Shown here piece by piece: positions 15,649 through 18,748 of a DNA stretch of 18,748 nt. The DNA comes from Gammaproteobacteria bacterium (GTDB taxonomy: Bacteria > Pseudomonadota > Gammaproteobacteria > UBA9214), in NCBI GenBank assembly GCA_029881775.1, contig JAOULY010000006.1, positions 1 through 18,748 of the forward strand, given 5' to 3'. The notes under the pieces are model-generated. The model was not told where the DNA came from and made no database searches. It worked only from the letters and a program-made list of their open reading frames with translations. Each line of letters begins with the position of its first letter. Positions within the stretch are counted from its first letter, which is position 1. Both the position numbers and the translations under genes were made by a program.

Positions 15649-16818
15649 TCAGTCTTTCCTCAGCCGGTCGCTGACGGCAATCGGTGTCGGGTAGTTTAGC
15701 ATGATGATGTAGGCAGAAACGATGAATGTTATCAGCGTTGCGGCCTGAATAAGGTAGGAGGCTTGCGAGCCAATGGCGCCGGCATTCAGTGCAAGTATTG
15801 CGATCAGCAGCGAGAACTCGCTGATCTGTCCCAGTCGCACACCCACTTCGGCTGGCAGGCTTCCTTTTTCGCCAGCCGCCTTCAGCAGTTTCGCAAATAC
15901 CAGCGGCTTGACTGCCAGCATTACAACGGCAAGCAGCAGGGCCTGGATAAATATCTGCGGTAATACCGAGATATTAAAACTCGCGCCCAGCGAAAAGAAG
16001 AACATGATAAGGAAGAAGTCCCTCAGCGGTTTGAGGCTCTCGGCGATGTACAGCGATATCGGGCTTGCGGCCAGGGAAACGCCGGCAATAAAGGCGCCGG
16101 TTTCATATGAAAGACCGATGAAGACAGCCAGTTGGGCGATGCCGATACACCAGCCGATGGCCGTGAGGAAAATATATTCCTTGATTGTGTCAAAGCGCAT
16201 CATCAGCGGCTGTAGAACGTAACGTTCGAAGACAAAGGCGACAACGACCAGCAGCGGCACCGCGACGGCCAGTTTGCCAGCCTGTTGCCACTCGATGCCT
16301 GCTGAGGAGAAGCCTTCGAGGAACAGCAAAATAGCGATGGCGATTATGTCCTGTAGCAGCAGGATACTGATCATGACCTGACCGACATGCCGGTGGTGCA
16401 GGGCGGTGGTCGGGAGCAGCTTCAGCCCGATAATCGTGCTGGAGAACATCATCACGGCGCCCAGAACGATGCATTCATGCAGGCTGTAGCCGAACAGCCA
16501 GCCAAGGGCGTAACCGCAACCGCCGAAAATGACAGAGCTGACGACAGTAACCACCAGCGCCTCGCGAAACATGTGCAGCAATTGTGAGGGTTGCAGGTTG
16601 AGGCCGAGCAGGAACAGCAGGAAAATGATGCCGATATGGCCGATTTGCTGGATCACGGACGCGTCATTGACCAGTTGCAGTCCCCATGGCCCAACCAGTC
16701 CACCCAGTAGAATATAGGCAACCAGGAGTGACTGTCGTGCGAACAGCGCCAGTGTTGCAAGTATTGCCGCACCTGTGAAGATCAGGAAGATAGAAAATAT
16801 AAGGGTGTGATCCAGCAT
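15649..16818 (-). CDS. CPA2-family cation/proton antiporter (KefB/C-like membrane part)
   Basis: Encodes 389 aa, almost wholly hydrophobic, consistent with about 11-12 membrane helices. Family marks include LLGGLVGPWGL (37-47), GHIGIIFLLFLLGLNL (60-75) and LLLQDIIAI (153-161), whose Gln156-Asp157 pair corresponds to the QD of KefC-type K+/H+ exchangers rather than the DD of electrogenic Na+/H+ types. The C-terminal TrkA-N/RCK regulatory domain of full KefB/C (about 600 aa) is missing; the chain ends soon after the last helix, so it is probably a short family member rather than a truncation. AGGA lies eight bases before ATG. The role is probably ion and pH homeostasis at the inner membrane; the ion is not certain. 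Confidence 0.9.
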   Translation of the reverse strand: MLDHTLIFSIFLIFTGAAILATLALFARQSLLVAYILLGGLVGPWGLQLVNDASVIQQIGHIGIIFLLFLLGLNLQPSQLLHMFREALVVTVVSSVIFGGCGYALGWLFGYSLHECIVLGAVMMFSSTIIGLKLLPTTALHHRHVGQVMISILLLQDIIAIAILLFLEGFSSAGIEWQQAGKLAVAVPLLVVVAFVFERYVLQPLMMRFDTIKEYIFLTAIGWCIGIAQLAVFIGLSYETGAFIAGVSLAASPISLYIAESLKPLRDFFLIMFFFSLGASFNISVLPQIFIQALLLAVVMLAVKPLVFAKLLKAAGEKGSLPAEVGVRLGQISEFSLLIAILALNAGAIGSQASYLIQAATLITFIVSAYIIMLNYPTPIAVSDRLRKD

Positions 16819-16867
16819 GACCGGCTTATCCTAAAGGCAGCTGGAATTAATTGAAAGCAGGTATGTT

Positions 16868-16908
16868 GGTAACGGACAGGAAAGTATTAATGGTCCCTGT
16901 CCGTTACC
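16868..16908. terminator. Strong 13-bp stem downstream of the TolC-like gene
   Basis: GGTAACGGACAGG (16868-16880) and CCTGTCCGTTACC (16896-16908) are perfect inverse complements around a 15-nt AT-rich loop. The stem starts 12 bp after the TolC-like stop (16921) and precedes the antiporter gene on the same strand. There is no T-run, so termination may be partial or Rho-assisted. It may instead be an RNA-stability element or an operator for the antiporter. Confidence 0.5.
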
Positions 16909-16920
16909 GTGTACAGCGGT

Positions 16921-18240
16921 TTACTGGATTGTGTCGGCCTGCTCAGGCAGGGGAACTTCCATCGCCCACAGCAGCCGGCCGGTGCCGGCGAGAATACGGT
17001 ATTCGGCGAAACGCAGGTCATTCAGGGCATTTGCGTAGTTTATCCTGGCCTGGAATACCTCGTTTTCCTGATCGAGCAGGTCAATCAGGGTGCGTTGACC
17101 AATGTTGAACTGTTTGCGGTAGGCGTCCAGGGCGTTGCTGCTGGCATCGACGTGTAGCTTGAAGTACTCGAGTTGGGATTTTGCGGTTTCATAGGCGTTC
17201 CATGACAAGCGAATGCTTTCGGTGACCTGACGCCGGGTACGGTCGCGAATCTCTTTTGCCTGCTTCAGTTCGTGCACGGTTTCCTGTCGACGTGCTACAT
17301 CCTTGCCACCCGTGAAATTATAGCGGCCACGCACCATGACCTCGGCATCATTATTTGAACCGGCGATGCCATCCAGGTTGTCATTGTCCGAACCCTTGAT
17401 TTCCAGGTGGACCCTTGGGAAAAACAGCGCCTTGGCGGTCTCGTGCTGTTCGCGGGCCGCTTCCACATCGGCACTGGCCGATTTCAGCCGGGGATGGTTG
17501 TCCAGCGCCAGCTCCGTTGCCTCGGCAAGGTCTGTCGGCAACAGGTGATTTTTTGATTCCGGTTCATTCAGATCGGCGGGCTCGTAACCGACAACGCTGA
17601 TGAACGAGGCAATCGCGTCCTTGTGCTTGTTGTCCTGCGCCATGAGGTTTGTGCGAGCCAGTGCCAGGCGGCCAAGAGATTGCTGGACATCGGCCTTGCT
17701 GCCGACACCGCGCCGGCCACGTTTGACGATCCGGTCATAAGTCGTCTGGTGACTGTCGAGGTTGTCGGTGGCCAGTTTTACCAACTTATGTTCATTGTAG
17801 ACATCCAGATAGGATTCTACCGCCTTCAGGGCCGTGACTTCTGCCGTGCTGAAGGTTTCATAAGCCCTGGAATTAACGCGCGCCTTTTGCCGGCGGAATT
17901 CGCTCAGCGTGCTGTTTCCGTCATAAATCAGTTGCCTGATGCGGATTTCAGCCTCATCGCGGTTGAAGTTCCTGGAGCCATCACCCGCGCCGCGCGTCGT
18001 TGGATTGTCGCTGGTCTCCCAGCCGGTGCCGACAGTGATGTCCGTCTGCGGGAAGAATCCACCGCGGGCCTGTTCCATCTGTTGTTCAACCGAATCGCGC
18101 TCGCTGCCGGCAATCAATACATCCGGGTTGCTGCTGACAGTGTCCCTTACGACCTCCTGCAAGGAGGTGGCGTGACAGTTTAGCGATAATAAAATACCAA
18201 GCAGTGCGGCGTTCACGGTATTAATCATTCTTGTGTTCAT
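16921..18240 (-). CDS. TolC-family outer-membrane efflux/type I secretion protein (LapE/AggA-like)
   Basis: Encodes 439 aa, usual length for TolC. The N-terminus is a Sec signal (positive MNTRM, hydrophobic 9-20, likely cleavage after NCHA at residue 24). Cys22 is not in a good lipobox, so I do not call a lipoprotein. Two OEP repeats follow (about 28-225 and 240-425), with long helices and the typical YDGNSTLSEFRR and FNIGQRTLIDLLDQENEVFQAR segments. It would form the trimeric outer-membrane channel that joins an inner-membrane exporter through an adaptor. The type-I-secretion-like TolC group includes LapE, the exit channel of large adhesins, but no ABC or HlyD partner is inside the window. 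AGGGA lies about eleven bases upstream of ATG. It follows the response regulator gene by 72 bp. Confidence 0.88.
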   Translation of the reverse strand: MNTRMINTVNAALLGILLSLNCHATSLQEVVRDTVSSNPDVLIAGSERDSVEQQMEQARGGFFPQTDITVGTGWETSDNPTTRGAGDGSRNFNRDEAEIRIRQLIYDGNSTLSEFRRQKARVNSRAYETFSTAEVTALKAVESYLDVYNEHKLVKLATDNLDSHQTTYDRIVKRGRRGVGSKADVQQSLGRLALARTNLMAQDNKHKDAIASFISVVGYEPADLNEPESKNHLLPTDLAEATELALDNHPRLKSASADVEAAREQHETAKALFFPRVHLEIKGSDNDNLDGIAGSNNDAEVMVRGRYNFTGGKDVARRQETVHELKQAKEIRDRTRRQVTESIRLSWNAYETAKSQLEYFKLHVDASSNALDAYRKQFNIGQRTLIDLLDQENEVFQARINYANALNDLRFAEYRILAGTGRLLWAMEVPLPEQADTIQ

Positions 18241-18254
18241 TAGCTCTGATTCCC

Positions 18255-18284
18255 TGTATACACCGGTGTAAATAAAAGTGTCAT
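18255..18284 (-). promoter_or_regulatory. Promoter region of TolC-like gene with 12-bp palindromic operator
   Basis: The perfect palindrome TACACCGGTGTA lies at 18259-18270. It overlaps a possible minus-strand promoter with -35 ATGACA (18279-18284, 5 of 6), an 18-bp gap and -10 TATACA (18255-18260). That -10 lies very near the start codon (18240), leaving a very short leader, so the alternative TTGACT box about 50 bp upstream of the ATG, with a weak -10, may be used instead. In both cases the palindrome sits at the promoter, which suggests a dimeric regulator. The adjacent response regulator is one candidate. Confidence 0.35.
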
Positions 18285-18312
18285 ATAAGTCGAGTCAAGC
18301 CGGAATATTACA

Positions 18313-18748
18313 CTATGTTCTGCCACTGAAATACAGTGCCAGGTGCAAGCGGTTTTCAATATCGAGTTTTCTGAAGATGGCGCTCAGGTGTGCCTTGACG
18401 GTGCGCTCCGAGATATCGAGTTCCCTGGCAATCATCTTGTTATTGCCGCCCATATGCACCATGCGTGCGACCTGCAATTCGCGCGGTGTCAGCGTGTTTA
18501 TCAGGGAGTCATCAGGCCCATCCGGTCCGGAAATGATGGTGCCCGCATCCTTTGCGAGCTCACTGATTACCTGTGTAATAAGTTTTCTCTGGATCCAGTA
18601 TTCACCCTCGAGCACCAGTTGTACCGCCTTGCAGAGCAGGGCTGCGGAGATATTCTGTTTGCAGAAACCGTGAACACCGGTCTTGAATAGCGCGTGCTGG
18701 TCAATGTCCCCGTCGCTACCGCCTTCAATGACAATGAGGCGAATGCCG
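18313..18748 (-). CDS. LuxR/NarL-family response regulator, N-terminus beyond window
   Basis: The frame is open to the right edge of the window, so 144 codons plus the stop (TAG, 18313-18315) are present and the N-terminus is missing. A GTG at 18613-18615 is an internal codon, not the start. The visible part contains the end of a receiver domain: an IRLIVIEGG strand, then GVHGFCKQNISAALLCKAV, where the Lys in FCK is the conserved receiver lysine. A C-terminal LuxR helix-turn-helix follows, with LTPRELQVARM and ISERTVKAHLSAIFRKLDIENR. It is predicted to be a phosphorylation-controlled transcription factor. It lies upstream of the TolC-like gene on the same strand and may control it. Confidence 0.88.
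   Translation of the reverse strand, partial: GIRLIVIEGGSDGDIDQHALFKTGVHGFCKQNISAALLCKAVQLVLEGEYWIQRKLITQVISELAKDAGTIISGPDGPDDSLINTLTPRELQVARMVHMGGNNKMIARELDISERTVKAHLSAIFRKLDIENRLHLALYFSGRT

Noticed and set aside
18313..18615. Complete 100-residue LuxR-type protein beginning at GTG 18615
   Set aside because: The frame continues with clear receiver-domain sequence to the window edge, so this is the C-terminal part of a longer response regulator.

Overview
The window looks like a chromosomal segment of a moderately GC-rich gammaproteobacterium. I base this on family content only: a LonB-type protease of the YcbZ kind, long HPF with a C-terminal cold-shock domain, a VTT (TVP38/TMEM64) membrane protein, a TolC-family outer-membrane protein and a SPOR-domain protein. 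Genus cannot be read from the sequence. No rRNA, tRNA, CRISPR array, insertion sequence or phage gene was seen.

Layout. (1) 202-3437, minus strand: a two-gene stress unit, LonB-like ATP-dependent protease followed by a degenerate two-domain universal stress protein, joined by an ATGA overlap. (2) 3438-3954: a 517-bp divergent intergenic region with candidate promoters, an FNR/CRP-like inverted repeat, and a short open frame behind a perfect Shine-Dalgarno sequence. (3) 3955-13494, plus strand: a tightly packed five-gene operon. In order: VTT membrane protein, (alpha/alpha)6 glycosidase-like protein, GT4 glycosyltransferase resembling diacylglycerol glucosyltransferases, a fusion of a membrane-inserted alkaline-phosphatase-superfamily phosphoesterase with an endonuclease/exonuclease/phosphatase (EEP) domain, and a three-domain ACP-fatty acyl-AMP ligase-PlsC acyltransferase. 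Three of the four junctions overlap by 1-4 bases and the fourth is 18 bp. (4) 13570-14136, plus strand: long hibernation promoting factor. (5) 14276-18748, minus strand: a response regulator cut by the window edge, TolC/LapE-like outer-membrane protein, CPA2 cation/proton antiporter, and a PilZ-like/TM/coiled-coil/SPOR protein.

The most interesting part is the five-gene operon. Its parts would suffice for a lipid-remodelling pathway: two phosphoesterase domains to remove or trim head groups, a GT4 enzyme to add a sugar to diacylglycerol, a self-contained acyl activation, carrier and transfer protein, and a VTT protein to move lipid across the membrane. The glycosidase-like protein could trim or sense the glycan. 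The pathway, its lipid product and its signal are inference. The domain identities rest on motifs visible in the translations.

The right end (response regulator, TolC/LapE-like exporter, PilZ-like protein) suggests a surface or biofilm locus that may continue beyond the window, possibly with a type I secretion system.
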